Position numbers and translations under genes: made by a program. The notes beneath the pieces were generated by a model. It did no database searches. It saw nothing but the letters and a program-made list of their open reading frames with translations, and was not told where the DNA came from. This document shows, piece by piece, positions 56,542-64,000 of a stretch of 64,000 bases of DNA. Position 1 is the first letter of the stretch. Each line of letters starts with the position of its first letter. Location: assembly GCA_964652195.1 (NCBI GenBank), contig CAZZBB010000080.1:1-64000 (forward strand), written 5' to 3'. The DNA comes from MSPOR6 sp964652195. Lineage in GTDB: Bacteria > Poribacteria > WGA-4E > WGA-3G.

Positions 56542-58509
56542 CTATTTCAAAGCATTCAAAATTGCATCTACATCATAGACACAACCTCCCCATGTTCCGC
56601 CACCTACCGATTGTAATGCTGCCCACAGGCGTGTATCATCAGGTAACGCTTCATCTGAAGATAAGTCTTCGCGTGGTTGTCTTTCAGACAAAACCCGTTT
56701 ACCTTCTTCTGTACCATATTCTATACCACCATGTCCAATTAGATCAATACTTCCAACGAGTTGCTTTGTATCAACTTCAATCTGAATTATATCATCATCA
56801 AGTAATTTACCGATGGAGCCATCAGCAAGTGCTTCTGGGCCAACATGTCCAATACATGCACCCGTAGAAACCCCTGAGAATCGAGCATCTGTTATAAGGG
56901 CAATGTTTTTACCAAATGACAAGTGCTTTAAAGCAGAGGTAAGTTGATATACCTCCTCCATACCTGTTCCTTTAGGTCCACGGCAGCATAGAACAATAAT
57001 ATCACCAGGTTTGATTTCCTTTTCTCCTTGTCCCTTAAGGGTTTGAATTGCTTCAGATTCACTAACGAAAACACGTGCTGGACCTGTCATACGATACACA
57101 CCATCTTCATCTACAACACTTGGATCAATAGCAGTACTTTTGATGACCGAACCTTCAGTTGCAATGTTTCCTCTTGGAAATGTGACAGTACTTGTCAATC
57201 CTGCTTTCTGTGCGTCATCTGGACTTAGTATTACATCATCAGGTGAAATGTTGTCGTGATCTTGTAAGATCTCTCGTATCCTTTGTCTACGTTCTGACCC
57301 TTCCCACCAATCAAGGTTTTTACCGAGTGTCTCACCAGTGGCAGTTATGACATCTTCATTTAGTATTCCACCCAATTCACGTAGGTGTAACATAACCTCT
57401 GGAACACCACCTGCAAGAAATACTCGTATTGTAGGATGTCCTACCGGTCCGTTTGGTAATACATCAACAAGACGCGGGACACTTTGGTTGATTTTTGTCC
57501 AATCGTCAACTGTAGGACGAGGAAGACCTGCAGCATGAGCAATTGCTGGTATATGTAATAATAGATTCGTCGAACCCCCAAACGCAGCATGAACTACCAT
57601 AGCATTACGGATAGCATCAGAGGTGACTATATCGTTGATTGTTAGTCCTTTGGAAGCTAAATTCACCACAGCCCGAGCAGAACGTAATCCCATGTCTGAC
57701 CATATATTTTGCCCTGACGGTGCTAATGCAGTATGTGTCAGACTCAAACCCAATGCCTCACCGACAACCTGGGAAGTTGCAGCAGTACCAAGGAATTGAC
57801 ATCCACCACCTGGTGTAGCACAAGCACGACAACCCATATCAGCTGCATCTTGTAGACTAATCTCGCCATGAGCAAAACGAGCACCAATTGTTTGAATCTT
57901 ACCCGCATCTTCACCAGTTGTTGGAGGGAGTGTTACCCCACCAGGAACAAGCACTGCAGGTAATTCACGCATAGAGGCAAGAGCCATCATCATCGCTGGT
58001 AGACCTTTATCACAGGTTGCAACACCGACCACTCCTTTTCTTGTAGGTAAAGAGCGAATCAACCGCCTGAATATCTGAGCAGCATCATTTCGATACGCCA
58101 GACTGTCCATCATTCCAACTGTACCTTGTGTTCTACCATCACATGGATCTGAGCAATATCCCGCAAATGGTATAGTAGCAAGTTCTTTAAGTTCATAGGC
58201 TACTGCCTGCATCAGAAGACCAACCTCCCAATGACCGGTATGATAACCAAGGGCAATCGGTGTACCATCAGGAGCTCGAATCCCACCCTGAGTACTGAGT
58301 ATTAGATATTCTTCACGTCGTAGTTCTGTCGGGGCCCATCCCATTGCAGTGTTATGGCTTAATCCAAAGATATCACCACTGGGTCGTTTAAGAAGCATTT
58401 CTGGTGTTAACGGTAGACTACCTTCAGGTCCAGCAGCATGTGTTTGTATATCATAAATATCATTATCACCAGTTTCTAAGATATCTGTATAGTTAATTGA
58501 TTTCGCCAT
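56542..58509 (-). CDS. YjhG/YagF-family sugar-acid dehydratase (IlvD/Edd superfamily)
   Basis: A 655-residue IlvD/Edd-superfamily dehydratase, most like the YjhG/YagF D-xylonate dehydratases (also 655 residues in E. coli). The [Fe-S] ligand cysteines are in SDPCDGRTQG and ATCDKGLPA, and a third lies in the GGGCQFLGTAATSQ segment. DARFSGVSTGACIGHVGPEA is the conserved C-terminal loop. Such enzymes remove water from aldonic acids to give 2-keto-3-deoxy acids. The ATG at 58509 behind GGAGATACGACTTA is preferred over 58533. It heads a run with RraA-like and lactonase-like genes. Confidence 0.9.
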   Translation of the reverse strand: MAKSINYTDILETGDNDIYDIQTHAAGPEGSLPLTPEMLLKRPSGDIFGLSHNTAMGWAPTELRREEYLILSTQGGIRAPDGTPIALGYHTGHWEVGLLMQAVAYELKELATIPFAGYCSDPCDGRTQGTVGMMDSLAYRNDAAQIFRRLIRSLPTRKGVVGVATCDKGLPAMMMALASMRELPAVLVPGGVTLPPTTGEDAGKIQTIGARFAHGEISLQDAADMGCRACATPGGGCQFLGTAATSQVVGEALGLSLTHTALAPSGQNIWSDMGLRSARAVVNLASKGLTINDIVTSDAIRNAMVVHAAFGGSTNLLLHIPAIAHAAGLPRPTVDDWTKINQSVPRLVDVLPNGPVGHPTIRVFLAGGVPEVMLHLRELGGILNEDVITATGETLGKNLDWWEGSERRQRIREILQDHDNISPDDVILSPDDAQKAGLTSTVTFPRGNIATEGSVIKSTAIDPSVVDEDGVYRMTGPARVFVSESEAIQTLKGQGEKEIKPGDIIVLCCRGPKGTGMEEVYQLTSALKHLSFGKNIALITDARFSGVSTGACIGHVGPEALADGSIGKLLDDDIIQIEVDTKQLVGSIDLIGHGGIEYGTEEGKRVLSERQPREDLSSDEALPDDTRLWAALQSVGGGTWGGCVYDVDAILNALK

Positions 58510-58654
58510 TAAGTCGTATCTCCATTTTCTCATTTATACTATGCAATTTTAGATCTAACCAGTGTAATTATCAAGTAATGTTTGATCTTTTATTATAAAA
58601 CAATTCTTGGTAGGTGTATATACTATGGAGGGTATGTGTGAAATGTATAAAACT

Positions 58655-59128
58655 TTATTCATTTTCTATAGAAAGTTGTTGAATCCAATCATCAGTAGTT
58701 CCATCTCCCAATACTATCCATGTTTTCCTATTCGATTTCTTCAACATAATATCAGTCTGTATGTGTTGCACATTTTTAACATGCAGAAAAGTAGCATATT
58801 TTGAATTGCACCATTTTTCCATGAAAGACCTACGATATGCTAACTCAATCCCTTCAAGACCAAATATATCTAAACTGACTTGATTACAAATTTCATCAAA
58901 TACCATACTATCAAGTTGTGTTTCAGAATAATAAGTTTCTACTTCATCCACCTCAAACGCACCTTTGATAGGTCCTCCACTTTCTTTCATTATAACATGG
59001 TCCCCAACATCTATTGATTCATAGGGTGGAACTTTAACCTTACTGATACGTGTCTCAATTGTCTTGTGTCCATCTAATATTAGATCAAGCCACGGTTGTG
59101 TTGAGATTGCTAAGTGTGTTTTTGGCAT
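58655..59128 (-). CDS. ASCH-domain protein
   Basis: A 157-residue protein with an N-terminal ASCH (PUA-like) domain: AISTQPWLDLILDGHKTIE, KVPPYESIDVGDHVIMKESGG and IKGAFEVDEVE. ASCH domains bind RNA or act as small hydrolases on modified nucleosides; the reaction here is unknown. CTAAGGAAGTGAA precedes the ATG. It stands between the dehydratase run and the CotH-ankyrin gene, with a hairpin upstream. Confidence 0.82.
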   Translation of the reverse strand: MPKTHLAISTQPWLDLILDGHKTIETRISKVKVPPYESIDVGDHVIMKESGGPIKGAFEVDEVETYYSETQLDSMVFDEICNQVSLDIFGLEGIELAYRRSFMEKWCNSKYATFLHVKNVQHIQTDIMLKKSNRKTWIVLGDGTTDDWIQQLSIENE

Positions 59129-59197
59129 TTCACTTCCTTAGAGAAACTTACCTGTATTTTATTGTTCATTAGATCGTTCAGATTACTAAACAATAAT

Positions 59198-59230
59198 ACA
59201 TAGTCGTGATTATTGCAATCACGACTATGT
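59198..59230 (-). terminator. Hairpin after the CotH-ankyrin gene
   Basis: A perfect 14-bp stem, ACATAGTCGTGATT (59198-59211) with AATCACGACTATGT (59217-59230), has a 5-base loop. On the minus strand it is followed by ATTATTGTTT, and it lies 90 bases after the CotH-ankyrin stop. The T-tract is weak, so an mRNA-end or regulatory hairpin is also possible. Confidence 0.6.
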
Positions 59231-59319
59231 ATTAAAGAAATGATAACTTTAGGAAAATAATATCAACTAACCAAATAGCAACCAATAATTGTTGTATTAA
59301 AACTTAAAAAATGTCTAAT

Positions 59320-61998
59320 CTATTTATTTTGGTTAGATAAGAGCTTAATTACTTCCTTTCTTCCTTCTTCGACCCTTTTCTGGTCTGCATTCATTTGTAA
59401 CAACCCCAGAACAAACTCTGTCAATCCCCAATCTACATAAGCAGTATCAATTGGTAGAACACCATCATGTTTTCGAATATTCCTTTCTGCACCTTTATTA
59501 AGAAGTAGTTTTGTTGTTTCAACATGACCCAGAAAGACAGATCCGTGTAATGGAGTTCCACCATCACGATTTTGACCATTAACATCTGCTCCATTATCAA
59601 TTAGTAATTCTGCAGCGGCTGTTTTCCCGTTTAGTGCAGCAAAACTCAATGGAGTCATACCAAATTGCTGATCCATTGCATTAACATTTACTTTTTTCTC
59701 AATGGCTATTTTAAGGGCTTCAAGGTCACCTGTTGCTGAAGCTTTCCATATATTTGAGGACGATTGAGGTGAGTCTTTTACATGTACTGATAGGATCTTT
59801 ATAACCTCTTCTCTATTCTCTTTGAGTTCAGTCTCATCTATCTCTACCGGTATAGACCTGAGTATTCCTTGTGTTATTACCCATTCCGTCTTAGCTGAAT
59901 CAATTGCTGTTCCATTATACAAATTTCGAAGACCTGCATCAATCCCACGTTTTAATAGCAGTTTTACAACATCAACACGTCCTAAAAAAGCTGCAAAATG
60001 TAATGCAGTACCATTATCTTTAGTCCGTGCATTAATATCAGCACCTTTATCTAATAAAAATTCAACAACCTTGGTATGTCCCATTAATGCAGCGACACTT
60101 AATAGAGGATCTCCAGACTCTTTGTTTCTGTAATTTACATCAGTTCCCTCTTCAATTGCCTTCTGGACGAGTTCAAGTTTACCATTGAATGCTGCATCCC
60201 AAATATCAACCTTTACTTCTAATTTTTTTATATCAAATTCAGCATTTAGCATTTTAGCAATTTTCGATCTACCCGCACCAAGTTTCTTTGGATCTACTTT
60301 AAGTTGAAACATACCCGTGATGAATTCTACCATTCTCCAAGGAGCATATAAACCACTAACGGGAGAATCTCCCTCGTGGTTTTCTCTATTTACATCAGCT
60401 CCTTTATCTATGAGGAGTCTTGCCATTTCTGAACGTCCTAAAAAGACTGCAATATGAAGTGGAGTACCACCATCCTCTTGTCCGGTATTTACATCCGCCC
60501 CATGCTCAAGGAGAAATTCAGCGGCTTTTAATTGACCAAATAATGTTGCCCAAGATAAAGGTGATAAATCCGCTTCATCAGAAAGCTCATTGATATCCGC
60601 ACCTTCATCAAGGTATCTTCTGATACCTTCAAGATCACCAGTACGGGCTGCCCCCCATAGATCTTTTTGTGGTAATTTAACCAATTCCCGTTTCCCCCAA
60701 TCCTCATCTTCTGGTATAACAAACGGAGGGTTAGGTCTTCTATTCCATTCAGGCATTCCACCACTAATCTCGCTCAAAATTGCACTCTTACGGGTTCTGA
60801 TAAAATGTCGCGCTTCTTCTAATTTCTGATCGAATGTTACATTTCTTCGTTCCCACCACTGTTCTTTATCTCCGAATTTAAGCTGCTGAGGTATCATATG
60901 CGGTTTTACCAATGTTGCAATTCTATCGACTTCAGCAAGCAATTGATCCTCATTCCAATGTTCATCAAGGATATTCCTAATAGTCTCGGCATATCTTTCT
61001 TTACCTTCATCAAGTTGGTATAGTTTATACGCGATGAGTCCTTGAGTCTTGACCGAGAGAGGCATTCTCACATTTCTACCACGTTTTTGCATATCAAAGT
61101 TGGAGAATAAGGAATCAGCCCCCCAAGGGAGGAAATGAAACTTATCCGTGTCAGGATTCAAATACACAAAAAAGTTGTTGTTGTTACCTGAATAACCATC
61201 CCAGAAACCTAATAAACCCTCAATTGCCCAAAAACGATAAAAACTATCCAGATCCACTAATTCACCAATTTCTTGTTCAGTTACATTATCCTTAGTAAGA
61301 ACATCTATCAATGCTCTAATATGTTTCCTTCCCCTTTTCTCTTTACCCCGTTTATGTTCAAAACTCATATCCCATTCTTCATGAAAATCGACGACTGTAC
61401 CTTCAAAGAGTGTACCTTTGTCATTCCCAAACGCTCGTTTAAGTAATGGATTTCTGAATGATTCAACATGAGAGTATACACCCAGATTATTGCCATTGAC
61501 AGTGACTTGAGCATACGCACAAAGAGGCGCTGGAGAACCAACTGCATTAAACAGCGCGTACCCCATAAATTGACTAATCTGCATCATATCCTGTTGATTG
61601 TTATTGAATGTCAGATTCGTCAAACCATCAATTTCACCCTTTTTGTCAAATTCATTTAGTTTTATTTTTAAAGATGGACGGTTATGGCTCTGAGATCCGA
61701 TAAATCCCTTCTTACGGATACCCACCTTAGGGAATTCTACCCCATCTATACTTACACTTGCTTCAACATAGGTATATGGATGTTCCGGTGGTGCAAATTG
61801 ACGTGATGGTTTTAACACATCTTGGAATCCCCTTGACTGATATCGAAGTGTATTCCAATTCTCTTCTGATATAGTAATTTGAATCTCCAGAACACGATCA
61901 GTTGGGAATATATCATCATAGGTTAATTCTTTTGCATCAATATTGAATGCCTTAATTGCGAAAATAAAAATTGCTATGTATAAGAAACCTTTTATCAT
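59320..61998 (-). CDS. CotH kinase fused to a triplicated ankyrin module
   Basis: An 892-residue exported protein (signal peptide to about DAKEL). Residues 25-440 are a CotH kinase domain: GVEFPKVGIRKKGFIGSQ, NLGVYSHVESFRNPLLK and FLPWGADSLFSNFD (metal-site Asp). CotH-type kinases phosphorylate secreted proteins. Residues 445-892 hold three modules of about 135 residues, each with 3-4 ankyrin repeats (DGGTPLHIAVFLGRSEMARL, GADVN turns) followed by a conserved non-ankyrin stretch ending in a helix (GRSKIAKML, NREEVIKIL, GRKEVIKLL). AGGAGAATAAT precedes the ATG. The ankyrin part probably selects the kinase's target. An unusual architecture. Confidence 0.9.
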   Translation of the reverse strand: MIKGFLYIAIFIFAIKAFNIDAKELTYDDIFPTDRVLEIQITISEENWNTLRYQSRGFQDVLKPSRQFAPPEHPYTYVEASVSIDGVEFPKVGIRKKGFIGSQSHNRPSLKIKLNEFDKKGEIDGLTNLTFNNNQQDMMQISQFMGYALFNAVGSPAPLCAYAQVTVNGNNLGVYSHVESFRNPLLKRAFGNDKGTLFEGTVVDFHEEWDMSFEHKRGKEKRGRKHIRALIDVLTKDNVTEQEIGELVDLDSFYRFWAIEGLLGFWDGYSGNNNNFFVYLNPDTDKFHFLPWGADSLFSNFDMQKRGRNVRMPLSVKTQGLIAYKLYQLDEGKERYAETIRNILDEHWNEDQLLAEVDRIATLVKPHMIPQQLKFGDKEQWWERRNVTFDQKLEEARHFIRTRKSAILSEISGGMPEWNRRPNPPFVIPEDEDWGKRELVKLPQKDLWGAARTGDLEGIRRYLDEGADINELSDEADLSPLSWATLFGQLKAAEFLLEHGADVNTGQEDGGTPLHIAVFLGRSEMARLLIDKGADVNRENHEGDSPVSGLYAPWRMVEFITGMFQLKVDPKKLGAGRSKIAKMLNAEFDIKKLEVKVDIWDAAFNGKLELVQKAIEEGTDVNYRNKESGDPLLSVAALMGHTKVVEFLLDKGADINARTKDNGTALHFAAFLGRVDVVKLLLKRGIDAGLRNLYNGTAIDSAKTEWVITQGILRSIPVEIDETELKENREEVIKILSVHVKDSPQSSSNIWKASATGDLEALKIAIEKKVNVNAMDQQFGMTPLSFAALNGKTAAAELLIDNGADVNGQNRDGGTPLHGSVFLGHVETTKLLLNKGAERNIRKHDGVLPIDTAYVDWGLTEFVLGLLQMNADQKRVEEGRKEVIKLLSNQNK

Positions 61999-62167
61999 AT
62001 TATTCTCCTAAAATCAGTATCAAATCTATTATATTATATCACATTCTGTTGTAAATTTCTTTATATTATGCAATTTTAGTATCTCAACAAGAATACTATA
62101 TATCTTGGCATAAAACATTATTTTGATAGCATTTTTCTTATATTGAGTTCAGCACTGAAAATTGTCC

Positions 62168-62211
62168 AAACTACAGTAAGAATATAGAGACCCGTATTCT
62201 TACTGTAGTTT
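62168..62211 (-). terminator. Long perfect hairpin after the DUF1080 gene
   Basis: AAACTACAGTAAGAATA (62168-62184) pairs perfectly over 17 bp with TATTCTTACTGTAGTTT (62195-62211) across a 10-base loop. It lies 45 bases after the DUF1080 stop on the minus strand. Only a modest T-rich tail follows (GGACAATTTT), so it could also block exonucleases. Confidence 0.65.
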
Positions 62212-62255
62212 AGGTACAATACGATATGGATCTCTATATAGATTTTCTTTTGATG

Positions 62256-62852
62256 CTATAGGGATTTAACCTTTATATTCCTACACCACAATCTACCACC
62301 ATGATCTTGGATTCCGATATGTCCTTTCCTTGGAAAATCCTTTAAAGCAATACCGAATTTGTTCCTACTTCCATCAGGATTTTCGTGAGGTGTATCCCAT
62401 AAATCTAAATCAGCATCAACAATCTCTTCACCATTCATCTCAACTTTAACTTGGCTACCATCACATGTAATCCGCATCTGATTCCATTCACCGGCAGGAT
62501 TACAAACATTACGTGTGGGTTCCAATGCATCATAAAGAGCACCACAACAATGTTTGGTTGCTGGATCTTTACCGTGTGTATCTAAAATCTGTATTTCTAA
62601 GCCAGTCTGAACAGGATCATTCAGATTAGCCCATCGAATAAAAACTCCACTATTTACATTTGGTTCTGATTTATACTCAAGATCCAAAATGAAGTTATCA
62701 AATTGTTCTTCAGTATAGAGGTATTGTCCACCCTTAACAGTACAAAGAATCGAACCATCGTCTACAACCCAACCTTCATCATTGCCAGTTGCACCCCATC
62801 CATTTAATGTTTCACCGTCAAATAGAGATTTCCAACCATTTTCATTTGCCAT
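62256..62852 (-). CDS. DUF1080 (3-keto-disaccharide hydrolase-like) protein
   Basis: A 198-residue concanavalin-like jelly roll of the DUF1080 family: GWKSLFDGETLNGW opens it, NSGVFIRWANLND and LEIQILDTHGKD lie in the middle, and HIGIQDHGGRLWCRNIKVK closes it. The family is abundant in planctomycetes and poribacteria and includes enzymes that cleave 3-keto-glycosides, a pathway that also uses Gfo/Idh/MocA dehydrogenases. No signal peptide is visible. The ATG at 62852, behind GAGGAAATATTTA, is preferred over an upstream in-frame ATG at 62867. Confidence 0.88.
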   Translation of the reverse strand: MANENGWKSLFDGETLNGWGATGNDEGWVVDDGSILCTVKGGQYLYTEEQFDNFILDLEYKSEPNVNSGVFIRWANLNDPVQTGLEIQILDTHGKDPATKHCCGALYDALEPTRNVCNPAGEWNQMRITCDGSQVKVEMNGEEIVDADLDLWDTPHENPDGSRNKFGIALKDFPRKGHIGIQDHGGRLWCRNIKVKSL

Positions 62853-62900
62853 TAAATATTTCCTCACTATTGGTAATTTATGATAATCATAAGAATAGTT

Positions 62901-64000
62901 CTATTTTAGACTTTGTAAGAAAAGTCTACCTAAATCAAGGTTAAATTCGAACTCCGATTTTGACCATGGACTATTATAGCCAATAATCGGAACATAACTT
63001 TCATGTCTTGAACCGTGGGAACGAATAGATACGGATTCTTCAGCAACTTGCAATTCCCCAAATACCGTATGTTGGTCAGCCAATAAGAATATATCCCCTA
63101 TCCTCTCCAAGTGTAGTTGAAATTTCTGTGCAGCCTCTTGAGCTGAATACACTTCTTCAATTCCATCTGTAGAAATGAGACTCTGAATCGCTTCATCTAA
63201 ATCATTCGGATCATTTAAGAATACATACGCTGCACCTCCTAAATTACCATGATGTGCAACATATCTATCTTTTATAATTGGAATAGAATCTGCTTGTATA
63301 GCATCATTTTGAAGAATCCGTGCGGGGTCAAGTGCAGTCGTCTTATCCATCATTCCATGATCCGCAGTGATATATATTTCTCTATCTGGTTCTTGGTCAA
63401 CAATATCCCCAATTATATTATCAAGTTCAGACAAATGTCTCTGAGAAATCTCATGCTCTGGTGGATATTTATGTTGTACCCAATCTGTTGTAGAGCAATA
63501 AATCAACTGCGGATCATACTTCCGAATAGAATATAAGACAGATCGTAACAACCACCAGTTTATTTCATTAGAGTAAATCGGTTCAGTCGGACCAACAGAA
63601 TCAATGAATTCTTCAGGTGGATCTTCTGCAGCAACCTGAATATCTGCACCATTCTCTAAAATCCGTAGCAACTTCTTTTTTGTCACAAACAGTGCTGTAG
63701 TGTCAGCAAATTTTGTAGTTTTTGCTACTTCAAATAGAGTAGGTGAGAGTAAGAAACGGTTATCCTCTATGAATTCTCCCTTACGTGTTCTCCTATCCAC
63801 ATAGTAGTTCGTCGTAATACCATGTATATCAGGAAATGCACCAGTAGCAATACTGACATTATTGACATTCGTAACCGACGGAATTACAGAATGACCATGT
63901 TGAAGAAAACCTGATTCAGCTAACTTAGATATATTTGGGATTTCACTTGCTGATAAGTAATCATAACTTCCAGCATCAATACAAATTATAAGTACTTTAC
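62901..64000 (-). CDS. Phosphonoacetate hydrolase-like alkaline phosphatase superfamily enzyme (5' end beyond window)
   Basis: A frame open to the window edge, so the N-terminus is missing; about 366 residues are visible. It is an alkaline-phosphatase-superfamily metallohydrolase: IICIDAGSYDY (first metal Asp), PSVTNVNNVSIATG (nucleophile Thr), CSTTDWVQHKYPPEH, ITADHGMMDK and SHGSRHESYVP. The SVTNVNN and TTDWVQHK segments are most like phosphonoacetate hydrolases, which cleave the C-P bond of phosphonoacetate. A GTG at 63800 lies inside the conserved region and is not the start. Other phosphodiesterases share the fold, so the exact substrate is unproven. Confidence 0.82.
   Translation of the reverse strand, partial: KVLIICIDAGSYDYLSASEIPNISKLAESGFLQHGHSVIPSVTNVNNVSIATGAFPDIHGITTNYYVDRRTRKGEFIEDNRFLLSPTLFEVAKTTKFADTTALFVTKKKLLRILENGADIQVAAEDPPEEFIDSVGPTEPIYSNEINWWLLRSVLYSIRKYDPQLIYCSTTDWVQHKYPPEHEISQRHLSELDNIIGDIVDQEPDREIYITADHGMMDKTTALDPARILQNDAIQADSIPIIKDRYVAHHGNLGGAAYVFLNDPNDLDEAIQSLISTDGIEEVYSAQEAAQKFQLHLERIGDIFLLADQHTVFGELQVAEESVSIRSHGSRHESYVPIIGYNSPWSKSEFEFNLDLGRLFLQSLK

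Overview
The window is an AT-rich bacterial chromosome segment. The gene families are those of Poribacteria and similar sponge-associated or marine heterotrophs: phytanoyl-CoA-type dioxygenases, Gfo/Idh/MocA oxidoreductases, CotH kinase, DUF1080, LamG, CehA/McbA and many WD40-repeat proteins. This placement is inference from gene content and remembered similarity; no marker phylogeny was possible. Stop codons TAA, TAG and TGA all end well-formed genes, so the standard bacterial code applies.

Layout. 1-473: nested hairpin-rich tandem repeats. 0.55-12.1 kb: a very large alpha-2-macroglobulin converging on an L,D-transpeptidase lipoprotein, then a cyclase-family protein, a gluzincin peptidase gene split by one in-frame amber codon, and an EamA transporter. 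12.3-22.3 kb (minus strand): dehydrogenase, CehA-type hydrolase, a field of decayed small genes (a two-stop pseudogene, DUF433/DUF5615, a CopG-like antitoxin), two Gfo/Idh/MocA oxidoreductases, an MntA-HepT toxin-antitoxin pair lying between a dead and a live copy of the same dioxygenase gene, and an orphan ABC ATPase. 22.8-25.7 kb: TonB-dependent receptor and coaD. 25.8-35.2 kb: five WD40 genes (three short membrane-anchored paralogues with recombination scars, two 14-repeat proteins) around a dioxygenase-HEAT fusion. 35.5-38.5 kb: LamG protein, a transposase remnant reading in frame into a sigma-70 factor, and a gene-poor stretch. 38.5-39.2 kb: six tRNAs behind one good promoter. 39.3-45.5 kb: the proteostasis cluster tig-clpP-clpX-lon. 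45.7-53.6 kb: an S4 RNA-binding protein, pdxA and a 2175-residue gingipain-like C25 peptidase with a type IX-like tail. 53.6-64 kb (minus strand): a closely packed run (YjhG/YagF-type sugar-acid dehydratase, VanZ, metallo-beta-lactamase fold, PurE, RraA-like, NIPSNAP), an ASCH protein, a CotH-ankyrin fusion, DUF1080, and a phosphonoacetate-hydrolase-like enzyme cut by the window edge.

How the genes fit together. Housekeeping blocks (tRNAs, tig-clpP-clpX-lon, coaD, pdxA, purE) are intact and normally arranged. Between them lie accessory regions rich in duplication, gene decay and domain fusion. Degradation of organic matter is a plausible theme (sugar-acid dehydratase, DUF1080, oxidoreductases, TonB receptor, phosphonate-type hydrolase). 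A second theme is large secreted or surface repeat proteins (A2M, C25, WD40, CotH-ankyrin). The strongest items for follow-up are the transposase-sigma chimeric frame, the WD40/coaD recombination scars, the hairpin repeat family, the amber-split peptidase and the pseudogene-flanked MntA-HepT pair. No CRISPR array or prophage was seen.
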